Of a stretch of DNA of 64,000 bases, positions 43,887 to 51,657 are shown piece by piece (positions within the stretch are counted from its first letter, which is position 1; the number at the start of each line of letters is the position of its first letter). The translations under genes were made by a program, and so were the position numbers. The DNA is from Rheinheimera oceanensis (GTDB lineage: Bacteria; Pseudomonadota; Gammaproteobacteria; Enterobacterales; Alteromonadaceae), in the NCBI RefSeq assembly GCF_018831085.1, contig NZ_JAGPNM010000007.1, positions 63,579 to 127,578 on the forward strand, in the 5' to 3' direction. The notes under the pieces are model-generated. The model saw only the letters and a list, made by a program, of their open reading frames with translations. It did no database searches and was not told the DNA's origin.

Positions 43887-45056
43887 ATGCTTAGCATTTC
43901 TGCCCGGCCAGCCTTAGTGCTGGCTTATTTCACTTATTTTGGTGTGCTGGGTATTTTTGTGCCGTATTTCGGCCTGTTTCTTGATGGCCGCGGTTTAAGT
44001 TCGGCTGATATCGGCATGCTGCTGGCCATTGTTACTGCCAGTCGTATTGTTGGCCCTACAGTATGGGCGCTGATCGCCGAGCGCAGCGGTAAGCCGTTAA
44101 CCGTAATGCGTCTTGGTGCTTTGTTAGCGGCTATTGGCTGGCTGAGCAGTTTCGCCGATTATGGTTTCTGGCCTTTGCTGTTGGGTTTTGCGCTGTTTAG
44201 TTTTTTCTGGACAGCTATTTTACCGCAACTGGAAGTGGCCACTTTTGCCTTTGTGAATGACGATACCCGCGCTTACAGCCGTATTCGTACCGCAGGCAGC
44301 GTGGGTTATATTGTGCTGGTAATGCTGGGTGGCTGGCTGTTTGAGCGCTACGGCAGTGAGTTTTTGCCATTATCTGCCTTGCTGTTTTTAGTATTGCTGC
44401 TTACCAGCTTATTTTTACTGCCCAAAGTGACGGTAAATGCCGAGCTTAGCAGCGAGCCTGTGCGTTTTAGTAAATTAATTAAAAACAGCGTATTGCTGCG
44501 TTTTATGCTGGCTGCTTTATTGCTGCAAATGAGCTTTGCCCCCTTTTATGGTTTTTTTACGCTGTACAGCCGCGATCTGGGCTACAGCGGTACGCAAACC
44601 GGCTTATTTATCGGCCTGGCGGTGGCGGCCGAAATAGCAGCGTTTTACTTTGCCGGCAACTTAATGCGTAACCGTAGTTACCGTGTACTGTTGAGTGTAT
44701 GCTACGGCTTAACGGTGCTACGCTGGAGTTTGCTGGCAACGGTGGCCGACAACGTCTGGTTGCTGTGTTTTAGTATGTTGCTGCATGCCGGTAGCTTTGC
44801 TATCGCCCACAGCTGTGCCATGCAGTTTATCCAGCAGTTTTTCCCGAAAAAACTGCGCAGCCGTGGTCAGGCGTTGTACGCCGGTGTGATTTTCGGTGGC
44901 GGTGGTGCCATAGGCGCTTATTTCTCAGGCTTAATCTGGCAAAACGGCAAAGGGGCGGCGTTAACCTTTAGCATTGCTGCGCTGCTGGCGCTGGCCGCAA
45001 CGCTGCTGGCGTTAACCTTGCCGGGTAGCAAAGCTGGCGCCAAGGCTTTACAATAG
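43887..45056 (+). CDS. MFS transporter (HcaT/phenylpropionate permease-like)
   Basis: Major facilitator of 389 residues with about 12 spans, resembling the MFS_1-like group that includes HcaT. It begins LVLAYFTYFGVLGIFVPYFG, typical of that group, and has the loop-2-like RIVGPTVWALIAERSGK and the conserved FPKKLRSRGQALYAG. The substrate cannot be told from sequence and no catabolic genes are adjacent. It is probably cotranscribed with aroC. Confidence 0.82.
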   Translation: MLSISARPALVLAYFTYFGVLGIFVPYFGLFLDGRGLSSADIGMLLAIVTASRIVGPTVWALIAERSGKPLTVMRLGALLAAIGWLSSFADYGFWPLLLGFALFSFFWTAILPQLEVATFAFVNDDTRAYSRIRTAGSVGYIVLVMLGGWLFERYGSEFLPLSALLFLVLLLTSLFLLPKVTVNAELSSEPVRFSKLIKNSVLLRFMLAALLLQMSFAPFYGFFTLYSRDLGYSGTQTGLFIGLAVAAEIAAFYFAGNLMRNRSYRVLLSVCYGLTVLRWSLLATVADNVWLLCFSMLLHAGSFAIAHSCAMQFIQQFFPKKLRSRGQALYAGVIFGGGGAIGAYFSGLIWQNGKGAALTFSIAALLALAATLLALTLPGSKAGAKALQ

Positions 45057-45093
45057 CCGCCATTTTTTAAGGTGCGCTAAAGGATATTGCAGT

Positions 45094-46224
45094 ATGGCAA
45101 ATCTGTTTCGGCTTGGGCTGATCATTAACCCGCTGGCTGGTCTGGGTGGGAGTGTGGGCTTAAAAGGCTCAGACGGCCAGGCAGAGCAAGCTCTGGCACT
45201 GGGAGCCACCCCACAGGCCATGAACCGTGCCACCACTGCGTTAACTGAGCTGTTGCCACTACGGGATAAATTTACCGTGCTTACTGTAGCCGGTGAGATG
45301 GGCCAGAGTGTGTGTGATGCGCTTGGACTGAATTATCAACTGGTATACCAGCCACAAATGTTACCATCTACAGCTGCAGATACTGAACACTCTGCCAGGC
45401 TGTTGGCCGAAAAGGGCGTGGATTTACTGCTGTTTGCCGGTGGCGATGGCACCGCACGTAATATTTGCACTGCAGTAGGTGAGCAAACAACTGTTCTGGG
45501 TATTCCGGCCGGGGTGAAAATTCATTCCGGTGTTTATGCGATATCGCCTCAGGCTGCCGGTAAGCTGGTGGCAAAGTTAATTGCCGGTGAACTGGTATCA
45601 CTTAGTGAAGCACCGGTAATGGATATAGACGAACAGGCTTTTCGCGACGGTGTGGTAAAAGCCCGGCGTTTTGGTGAAATGCGTATACCGGCGCAGTTAC
45701 GTTATGTGCAAAGCGTAAAAATGGGCGGGCGAGAGTCTGAAGAGCTGGTGCTGGCCGATTTGGCCGCTTACGTTACCACGCAAATGGAAGACAACGTGCG
45801 CTATGTGATGGGCTCAGGCTCTACCGTAGCGGCAGTAATGGCTGAGCTTGGGCTGGATAACACCCTGCTTGGTGTAGATGTGGTAGAAAACGGTAAGCTT
45901 ATTGCCAAAGATGTTAGCGCAGCACAGCTACTTAAGCTGGTGCAGGGCTACCCGAGTAAATTAGTGATCACCTTAATTGGTGGCCAGGGCCATGTGTTTG
46001 GCCGTGGTAATCAGCAGTTGTCACCGGCGGTGGTTCGCGCTATTGGTCGGGACAATATTCTACTGATTGCCAGCAAAGCCAAATTGCAGCAGCTTGAGGG
46101 CAGGCCGTTACTGGCCGATACCGGCGATGCTATGCTGGATCAGCAGCTTACCGGTTTAATCAATATATTAACCGGCTATAACGATTACGTAATGTACCGT
46201 TTAGGGTACGAGGATGAACTTTAA
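45094..46224 (+). CDS. ATP-NAD kinase family protein
   Basis: A 376-residue protein of the COG3199 branch of NAD kinases. It begins LGLIINPLAGLGGSVGLKGSD and has the diagnostic LLFAGGDGTARNI (about residue 112) and GIPAGVKIHSGVYA. The C-terminal half (LGVDVVENGKLIAKDVS and the LITLIGGQGHVFGRGNQQLSP region) is characteristic of this group rather than of canonical NadK. It is likely to phosphorylate NAD or a related compound. It overlaps yfcL by 11 nt. Confidence 0.85.
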   Translation: MANLFRLGLIINPLAGLGGSVGLKGSDGQAEQALALGATPQAMNRATTALTELLPLRDKFTVLTVAGEMGQSVCDALGLNYQLVYQPQMLPSTAADTEHSARLLAEKGVDLLLFAGGDGTARNICTAVGEQTTVLGIPAGVKIHSGVYAISPQAAGKLVAKLIAGELVSLSEAPVMDIDEQAFRDGVVKARRFGEMRIPAQLRYVQSVKMGGRESEELVLADLAAYVTTQMEDNVRYVMGSGSTVAAVMAELGLDNTLLGVDVVENGKLIAKDVSAAQLLKLVQGYPSKLVITLIGGQGHVFGRGNQQLSPAVVRAIGRDNILLIASKAKLQQLEGRPLLADTGDAMLDQQLTGLINILTGYNDYVMYRLGYEDEL

Positions 46225-46516
46225 TATGACAGCAGTATCAGTACCTGAGCAGTTTATTGACGCTGCCGCCGAATTGTTTGATGCCTTAGTGCCGGTTGCT
46301 ACCGATGACGAGTTATTTGCCTCCGGTTATCTGCGCGGGCATTTTGATTTAGCTGTAGGCACCTTACAGGTAGCGGCTGAGCCTTTTACCGCTGCCGATG
46401 TCATAACCCAGGTCAGTAGTACTCTGACACAGGCTATAGGCAATGGTGAACTAACCGAGCAAGATCAACAGCATGTTAATGTTATCTGGTTACGGGTACA
46501 GCAACTGGCCGAGTGA
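46214..46516 (+). CDS. yfcL: YfcL family protein
   Basis: A 100-residue acidic, mostly helical cytoplasmic protein (FIDAAAELFDALVPVATDDELFASGYLRGH) resembling YfcL, a family of unknown function found near aroC in gammaproteobacteria. It starts inside the end of the ATP-NAD kinase-like gene, suggesting translational coupling. A nearer ATG five codons in is possible. Confidence 0.8.
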   Translation: MNFNMTAVSVPEQFIDAAAELFDALVPVATDDELFASGYLRGHFDLAVGTLQVAAEPFTAADVITQVSSTLTQAIGNGELTEQDQQHVNVIWLRVQQLAE

Positions 46517-46602
46517 GGCGGCAAGACATTCATGCGTTTTTGCGTTAGCATAGGCGCACTTTTTAACCCGAAGCATTGGCTTCGTTAGCATAAGTGGAAC
46601 TC

Positions 46603-47220
46603 ATGTCAGATAAATACACAACGCTTGAACAGCACGCCAGCTATGGTATTGGTTTACAAATGGGCCAGCAACTGGCCGACAACCCGTTTGACGGCTTAGA
46701 TATTAACGCCGTTGCCGCTGGTGTTATCGCAGCTTATACCGAACAGGACGCTGAAGTAAGCGACGAGCAAATTCGCGCGGCCTTTGGTGTGATCAGTGAG
46801 CGTATGCAAGCTGAACAAGCTGAAAAAGCTGAATTATTAGCCGGTGCCGGTGAAGCTTTCCTGGCAGAAAACGCTAAACGTGCCGAAGTTACCGTAACTG
46901 CTTCTGGCCTGCAGTACGAAGTACTGGTAGCGGCTGAAGGTGAAAAACCCACCCGTAATTCAACGGTACGCACACATTACCACGGTACCTTAATTGACGG
47001 CACGGTGTTTGACAGCTCTTATCAGCGTGGTGAACCGGCAGAATTCCCGGTATCAGGTGTTATCGCCGGCTGGACTGAAGCATTGCAGCTGATGTCACCT
47101 GGCTCAAAATTGCGTTTATACATCCCGCACAACCTGGCCTACGGCGAGCGCGGTGCCGGTAATGCTATCGCACCATTCAGTGCACTGGTATTTGATGTAG
47201 AGCTGCTAGCTATTCTGTAA
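46603..47220 (+). CDS. fklB: FKBP-type peptidyl-prolyl cis-trans isomerase FklB
   Basis: A 205-residue PPIase of the FKBP22 type. The N-terminal dimerisation domain (SYGIGLQMGQQLADNPFDGLD) is joined by a long helix to a C-terminal FKBP domain (STVRTHYHGTLIDGTVFDSS, GVIAGWTEAL, IPHNLAYGERGAGNAIAPFS). No signal peptide is present, so it is cytoplasmic like E. coli FklB. I start at the ATG at 46603. A GTG at 46594 is in frame but adds only three residues. A strong terminator follows. Confidence 0.93.
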   Translation: MSDKYTTLEQHASYGIGLQMGQQLADNPFDGLDINAVAAGVIAAYTEQDAEVSDEQIRAAFGVISERMQAEQAEKAELLAGAGEAFLAENAKRAEVTVTASGLQYEVLVAAEGEKPTRNSTVRTHYHGTLIDGTVFDSSYQRGEPAEFPVSGVIAGWTEALQLMSPGSKLRLYIPHNLAYGERGAGNAIAPFSALVFDVELLAIL

Positions 47221-47243
47221 TAGCTACACTGAATGTTAACCAG

Positions 47244-47270
47244 GCCCTGCACATTGCAGGGCTTTTTTTT
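47244..47270 (+). terminator. Rho-independent terminator of fklB
   Basis: GCCCTGC and GCAGGGC form a perfect 7-bp stem with loop acatt, followed by eight T. It touches the end of the convergent regulator gene. Confidence 0.93.
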
Positions 47271-47940
47271 ACCGTTTTAAACGGTAACCTACGCCGGGCT
47301 CGGTTTTCAGGTATACCGGTGCGGCCGGGGTGTCTTCAAGTTTCTGCCGTAGCTGTGCCATATGCACGCGCACATATTCCGGCCGGTCGGTATAGGTTTT
47401 ACCCCATACCTGAGTCAGGATCTGGTTGTGTGTCAATACTTTATCGGCGTGGCGCATTAGCAAAAGCAAAATATCATATTCGGTTTTGGTCAGGTGTACT
47501 TCAGCACCGGCGCGGCTCACCTGGCGTAGCACCGGGTCCAGCCTGACATCACCAAAACTAAATGCTTGCTGCTGTGGCATATTATGGCGTAAGTTAGCCC
47601 GGATGCGTGCCAGTAGCTCTGCCGCACTAAAGGGTTTGGTGACATAGTCGTTAGCGCCGTTATCCAGCGCCTGCACTTTGTCCTGCTCACGGTGGCGGGC
47701 AGAAATGACTATTACCGGCGTGTCACACCAACTGCGTAATTGTGCCAGCCACAGCTGACCGTCCATATCAGCCAGGCCTAAATCCAGCAGGATCAAATCT
47801 ACCGGTTGTTGCACCAGATGCTGTAAAGCGGCGATGCCTTCACTAAAGCAATGCACCTGATGCTGCTGGGTTTTAAGTAAGGTGCCAAGAAAGCTCTGCA
47901 TTGCCGGATCGTCTTCCAGCACCAGTATAGTTTCAGCCAT
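47269..47940 (-). CDS. kdpE: KdpE-like response regulator
   Basis: OmpR-family regulator of 223 residues. The receiver has LVLEDD, phosphoacceptor Asp in LILLDLGLADMDG (about residue 53), the conserved VISAR and YVTKPFSAAELLARI. The DNA-binding domain includes LTKTEYDILLLL and VWGKTYTDRPEYVRVHMAQLRQKLE, followed by TEPGVGYRL, the KdpE signature. It overlaps the kinase gene by 8 nt. With trkH upstream in the same operon, its targets probably include potassium uptake genes. Confidence 0.9.
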   Translation of the reverse strand: MAETILVLEDDPAMQSFLGTLLKTQQHQVHCFSEGIAALQHLVQQPVDLILLDLGLADMDGQLWLAQLRSWCDTPVIVISARHREQDKVQALDNGANDYVTKPFSAAELLARIRANLRHNMPQQQAFSFGDVRLDPVLRQVSRAGAEVHLTKTEYDILLLLMRHADKVLTHNQILTQVWGKTYTDRPEYVRVHMAQLRQKLEDTPAAPVYLKTEPGVGYRLKR

Positions 47941-49000
47941 GCTGTACTCCGTTATTACTGGTTAGCGGCCAACGCAGCAAAGCGGTAACCGTGGCCTGTT
48001 CTGTATCGTGCAGCAAACTAAAGTCGCCGTTGTGTAAGTGCATTACGGCTTTGCAAATAGCTGTGCCAAGGCCAGTGCCGCTGTCCCGCTGTACGTTGCG
48101 TTTAGGCGCGGCAGCATTGCAAACGCTTAGCATAAAATGGCCATTTTGCCGGGTAAAACCAATGCTAACCGGCGCCCCCCCGTGTTTTACAGCGTTTTCC
48201 AGCATATTAGCCAGGGCTATTTCCAGTAAGGTGGCGTCGGCAAAGCAGTCGGCTGTGCTAAGTTGTACATCAAACGACTGAGTGGCCAGTAAGGCGGTGC
48301 GTCTGGCGATAGCAGCTGATATTACATCGGTAACGGCAAGCGATTCCAACTGCATAGTGCTTTGCGGTTGCTGCACCCGGCTTAGCTCCATGACTTTGTC
48401 AAAGTGCTCGCTAAGCAGGCTGCTCTGGCGGTATATATTGCTGGCTTGCTCATGTACTTCTGCTTCGCTAAGCTGCAGTTCTTTATCGGCCAGCATGCTG
48501 GAGGCGCCCATAATGGTAGCCAGTGGTGTACGTAAATCATGCGAGATGGAGCGCAGCATCATGGCGCGGCTATGTTCAAGCTCGGCCTGCATCCGGGCCT
48601 GGCGTGTTTTACCGGCCAGCAACTGGCGTTGACGCATATGTTTTTTCGCCCGTGCCAGTTCTACGCGCAAACGGCCGGATAAACGACCAATAAAAATGCC
48701 CAGCAGTAGCATCACAATAAAGGTGATCAGATAGTCAACCTGGTGCACATATAAGGTGTAGTAGGGTGCTACAAAAAGAAAGTCCAGCAGCAGCACGCTG
48801 TTAATGGTGGTAATAATGGCCCAGCGCTGCCCGGCCTGCTGTGCAATCCAGGTTACCCATAATAGTTGCAACATGGCCACATCTGTGGTGGTCAGTAATG
48901 CTCTGGCAGGTAGCAATGCCAAAGCAATTAATAGCGGAACCACAAGTGCCAGCAGTAACAGCTGCCACATGGCATAGCGCCCGCTTTGCAGTAATTTCAT
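47933..49000 (-). CDS. Short KdpD-like sensor histidine kinase
   Basis: A 355-residue kinase corresponding to only the C-terminal half of KdpD. It has four membrane spans (about residues 10-110; DUF4118-like with FLFVAPYYTLYVHQVDYLITF), an arginine-rich segment, the H-box LRSISHDLRTPLATIMG (about residue 155), ENAVKHGG, and GTGLGTAICKAVMHLHNG. The N-terminal KdpD and Usp domains of E. coli KdpD are absent. I use the ATG at 49000. A TTG at 49012 would add four residues. Neither start has a strong ribosome binding site, so coupling to trkH (stop 13 nt upstream) is likely. Confidence 0.87.
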   Translation of the reverse strand: MKLLQSGRYAMWQLLLLALVVPLLIALALLPARALLTTTDVAMLQLLWVTWIAQQAGQRWAIITTINSVLLLDFLFVAPYYTLYVHQVDYLITFIVMLLLGIFIGRLSGRLRVELARAKKHMRQRQLLAGKTRQARMQAELEHSRAMMLRSISHDLRTPLATIMGASSMLADKELQLSEAEVHEQASNIYRQSSLLSEHFDKVMELSRVQQPQSTMQLESLAVTDVISAAIARRTALLATQSFDVQLSTADCFADATLLEIALANMLENAVKHGGAPVSIGFTRQNGHFMLSVCNAAAPKRNVQRDSGTGLGTAICKAVMHLHNGDFSLLHDTEQATVTALLRWPLTSNNGVQHG

Positions 49001-49013
49001 TGGTGGTATCAAC

Positions 49014-50498
49014 TCAGTAGCGCCAGTACATAGGCGTAAATAACAGTAGCATAGTTAAAATTTCCAGCCGCCCCAGTAACATACCCAGAGTTAAACTCCA
49101 TTTTGCACCATCCGGCAAAGAAGCAAAGTTACCGGCCGGGCCGATAATATCACCCAAACCGGGGCCAACGTTACTAACAGCCGTAGCGGCACCGGTAAGT
49201 GCGGTAACAAAATCCAGATTAAACATCGACAGCACCAGTGCCAGTATGGCTATGGTAGCAAAATATACAAAGGCGAACGCCAGTACTGCACCAAGCAGTG
49301 CGTCGTCTACTTTTTTGCTGCCATATTTTTGCGTCCAGATAGCATTGGGGTGGATCAGTAGATTTAATTGTTTCAGCAGTAAATAACCGGCCAGTTGGGT
49401 ACGGAAAATCTTTAAACCGCCCGAGGTAGAACCTGAGCAGCCGCCACTAAACGTCAGGTAGAAAAACAATACTATTGCCATACTGCCCCAGGCAGAGTAA
49501 TCCTCAGAGGCATAACCGCAGGTGGTGATCACCGACACCACGTTAAACAGGGTGTGTGTCAGGGCATCCGGCCAGGGCCTGTCATGATGCTGTATCTGAT
49601 ATAAGGTTAGCATCAGGGTAACGGCCAGCACTACTGCCAGAAATGCCTTTACCTGCGGATCGCGCAGCAAAGCCCATTTGTCACCTTTGGCCATACCAAC
49701 AAACAACACAAAGGGCAGCGCTGCCATAGTCATCCATAAACTGGCCAGCCATAGCAGCCAGGGCTTGTCATTAAAGTAGCCAAACGACGCATCATAATTA
49801 GCAAAACCACCGGTGGCAGCTGACGTCATGGCGTGGGTAATAGCATCAAACCACGACATTCCGCCAATAGCGTAGCTAAGTGCTGCTGCCACACTGATGC
49901 TTAAATATACCAGCAGAATATAAGCCGACAAACTACTGCTGCGCGGTAGTATTTTTTCAGAAATATCTGAGCTTTCGGTTTTAAACAGTTTCATACCGCC
50001 AATTTTCAGTGCCGGTAAAATGGCAATCGCCATCACAATAATACCGATACCACCAATCCATTGCAGCAGCGCGCGCCAGAACAATACGCCTTTGGGCATG
50101 GTATCCAGGCTGCTTAATACGGTAGAACCGGTAGTGGTAATAGCAGATACCGTTTCAAACCAGGCGTCGGTAATGCTAAGGCCGGGAATACTCAGGTAAA
50201 GCGGCAATGCCGAAAACACACAGATTGCCAGCCAGCACAGTGTGGTGAGTAAAAATAAATAACGCTTTTTCAGTTGCACCGCGCCGCCGGATCGCCCAAC
50301 CAGCATGCTACCGGCACCGGAGGTAATGCAGGCCGACAATAAAAAACTCCAGAAAGCTTTGTCGGCCAGGCTAAAGCTGACAACTGTGGTGAGCAGTTGT
50401 GCACCGCTCAGGCTAAGCAGTAAATAGCCAATAACCCGGTAAAAGAAATGCCTGTTGCCGCTATTGGTTGCGGTAAAAGAGTAGGAGTAGGTCGACAT
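49014..50498 (-). CDS. trkH: TrkH-family potassium uptake protein
   Basis: K+ channel-like membrane subunit of 494 residues with four M1-P-M2 repeats. Selectivity-filter regions are visible, for example ITTTGSTVLSS, TSAATGGFANYDAS, VITTCGYASEDY and TAVSNVGPGLGDI. The GGCSGSTSGGLKIFR loop is also typical. The protein works with a TrkA-type NAD-binding subunit, which is not encoded here. It heads an operon with a KdpDE-like pair, an unusual partner for Trk, since KdpDE normally controls the Kdp ATPase. Confidence 0.93.
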   Translation of the reverse strand: MSTYSYSFTATNSGNRHFFYRVIGYLLLSLSGAQLLTTVVSFSLADKAFWSFLLSACITSGAGSMLVGRSGGAVQLKKRYLFLLTTLCWLAICVFSALPLYLSIPGLSITDAWFETVSAITTTGSTVLSSLDTMPKGVLFWRALLQWIGGIGIIVMAIAILPALKIGGMKLFKTESSDISEKILPRSSSLSAYILLVYLSISVAAALSYAIGGMSWFDAITHAMTSAATGGFANYDASFGYFNDKPWLLWLASLWMTMAALPFVLFVGMAKGDKWALLRDPQVKAFLAVVLAVTLMLTLYQIQHHDRPWPDALTHTLFNVVSVITTCGYASEDYSAWGSMAIVLFFYLTFSGGCSGSTSGGLKIFRTQLAGYLLLKQLNLLIHPNAIWTQKYGSKKVDDALLGAVLAFAFVYFATIAILALVLSMFNLDFVTALTGAATAVSNVGPGLGDIIGPAGNFASLPDGAKWSLTLGMLLGRLEILTMLLLFTPMYWRY

Positions 50499-50530
50499 AA
50501 GGTACTGCGGTAAGGCCGGTTGGTAGTCAA

Positions 50531-50548
50531 AGCCTAATGATTTAGGCT
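50531..50548. promoter_or_regulatory. Inverted repeat in the trkH leader
   Basis: AGCCTAA and TTAGGCT form a perfect 7-bp dyad with a 4-nt centre, 33 bp upstream of the trkH start, and could be an mRNA hairpin or operator. Confidence 0.4.
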
Positions 50549-50570
50549 GCTTGATGCTGTAAAGCTTTTC

Positions 50571-50610
50571 TAAAGATTTAGCGTTTGGATATAAAGATTT
50601 TATAAAGATT
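50571..50610. promoter_or_regulatory. Helically phased TAAAGATT direct repeats upstream of trkH
   Basis: TAAAGATT occurs three times at 50571, 50592 and 50603, spacings of 21 and 11 bp, that is two and one DNA turns. Direct repeats on one face of the helix are the usual binding pattern of OmpR/PhoB-family regulators. The KdpE-like protein encoded two genes downstream is the obvious candidate. The repeats end about 73-112 bp before the trkH start, where a promoter would be. Confidence 0.6.
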
Positions 50611-50708
50611 GTTTTCTATCAGTAAGTTAAGTTATAGCCAGGCCATGCTCTGGGCCATGGCTTACAGCTCTGTTATGCTGTGCAGCATATTTTGTCAGAA
50701 GGTTAATT

Positions 50709-51176
50709 ATGTATCACATCCGCCCTTACCAACCCGGCGAAGAGCCGCTACTGCGCGAGTTGTTTTACAGCACCGTGCATAATGTTAACCAGCGCGATTA
50801 CAGCGTAGAGCAGCGCGAAGCCTGGGCGCCACAGCGTTATGACGCCAATGTCTGGTCGGCACGGCTGGCGCAAAGCGAGCCTTTTGTTGCGCTACACAAC
50901 GAAGAGATTGTCGGCTTTGCTGATGTGCAAACTGACGGCTATATCGACTTTTTCTTTTGCCATCAGGCGTATCAGGGTAAGGGTGTGGGCAAAGCCTTAA
51001 TGAAGCACCTGCTGAAAACAGGTAAACGCTATGGCGTAAAACGCTTTTACGCGGATGTCAGCATTACCGCTAAGCCATTTTTTCAGCACTATGGCTTTGA
51101 AGTAGTAAGGCAGCAGCAAAAAGAAGTTCGCGGCGTGGTGCTAACGAATTTTTTAATGGAAAAGCGAACGCTCTGA
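50709..51176 (+). CDS. GNAT family N-acetyltransferase
   Basis: A 155-residue acetyltransferase. It starts IRPYQPGEEPLLRELFY, has strand-forming VGFADVQTDGYIDFFF, the acetyl-CoA pyrophosphate-binding motif HQAYQGKGVGKALMKHLL (about residue 90), and the C-terminal AKPFFQHYGFEVVRQQQ. It resembles the YafP-type group of small-molecule acetyltransferases. The substrate is unknown. A 14-bp palindrome ATGCTGTGCAGCAT lies at 50675-50688 just upstream. Confidence 0.85.
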   Translation: MYHIRPYQPGEEPLLRELFYSTVHNVNQRDYSVEQREAWAPQRYDANVWSARLAQSEPFVALHNEEIVGFADVQTDGYIDFFFCHQAYQGKGVGKALMKHLLKTGKRYGVKRFYADVSITAKPFFQHYGFEVVRQQQKEVRGVVLTNFLMEKRTL

Positions 51177-51252
51177 CCGTCCTGACGGCCAGCTAATTTT
51201 ACAAATCCTAATTTAATTAAACCCCGCCCTTGAAATGCCTTTGCTTTAACTA

Positions 51253-51278
51253 TATATATCGTTTCATCGCGATATATA
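51253..51278. promoter_or_regulatory. Palindromic operator of the ArsR regulator
   Basis: TATATATCG and CGATATATA form perfect 9-bp arms with an 8-bp centre, ending 16 bp before the ArsR start codon. The AT-rich dyad with CG edges is typical of ArsR/SmtB-family operators and suggests autorepression, probably covering the downstream oxidoreductase as well. Confidence 0.75.
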
Positions 51279-51294
51279 AATTAAAGATTAACGT

Positions 51295-51609
51295 ATGACG
51301 GCACTTAACCCAAAACAAATTGATGACCTGATAAAGGCGCTGGCGCATCCGGTGCGGCGCGATATTTTGCACTGGCTAAAAACGCCGGAGCTGTATTTTG
51401 CTGATCAGGATCACCCGCTTAGCTTGGGCGTATGCGCCGGTAAAATTGAACGTAAAACCGGCTTGTCGCAAAGCACGGTGTCGGCCCATTTGGCTACTTT
51501 GCAACGGGCCGGGGCTATAACCAGCCAGAAAGTAGGGCAGTGGCATTTTTTTAAACGGGATGAGGTGCTGATCCAGCAGTTTCTGGCACAGATCAGTAGC
51601 CAACTCTGA
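51295..51609 (+). CDS. ArsR-family transcriptional regulator
   Basis: A 104-residue winged-helix repressor. The HTH core is in ALAHPVRRDILHWL and GLSQSTVSAHLATLQRAGAI, with the wing at SQKVGQWHFFKRDE. An insertion between helices (TPELYFADQDHPLSLGVCAG) holds the only cysteine (Cys47). There is no metal-binding CxC motif of the ArsR or SmtB type, so it may sense electrophiles or redox state through that thiol rather than metals; this is inference. It precedes the alkene reductase by 48 bp in the same direction. Confidence 0.88.
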   Translation: MTALNPKQIDDLIKALAHPVRRDILHWLKTPELYFADQDHPLSLGVCAGKIERKTGLSQSTVSAHLATLQRAGAITSQKVGQWHFFKRDEVLIQQFLAQISSQL

Positions 51610-51657
51610 GTAACAAGCGGTAATTACACTGTAGCTTAACCACATAGGATTTATATT

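Noticed and set aside
45048..45236. Leftward open frame opposite the start of the ATP-NAD kinase-like gene
   Set aside because: It is a shadow frame. The plus-strand gene has the GGDGT motif and conserved start.
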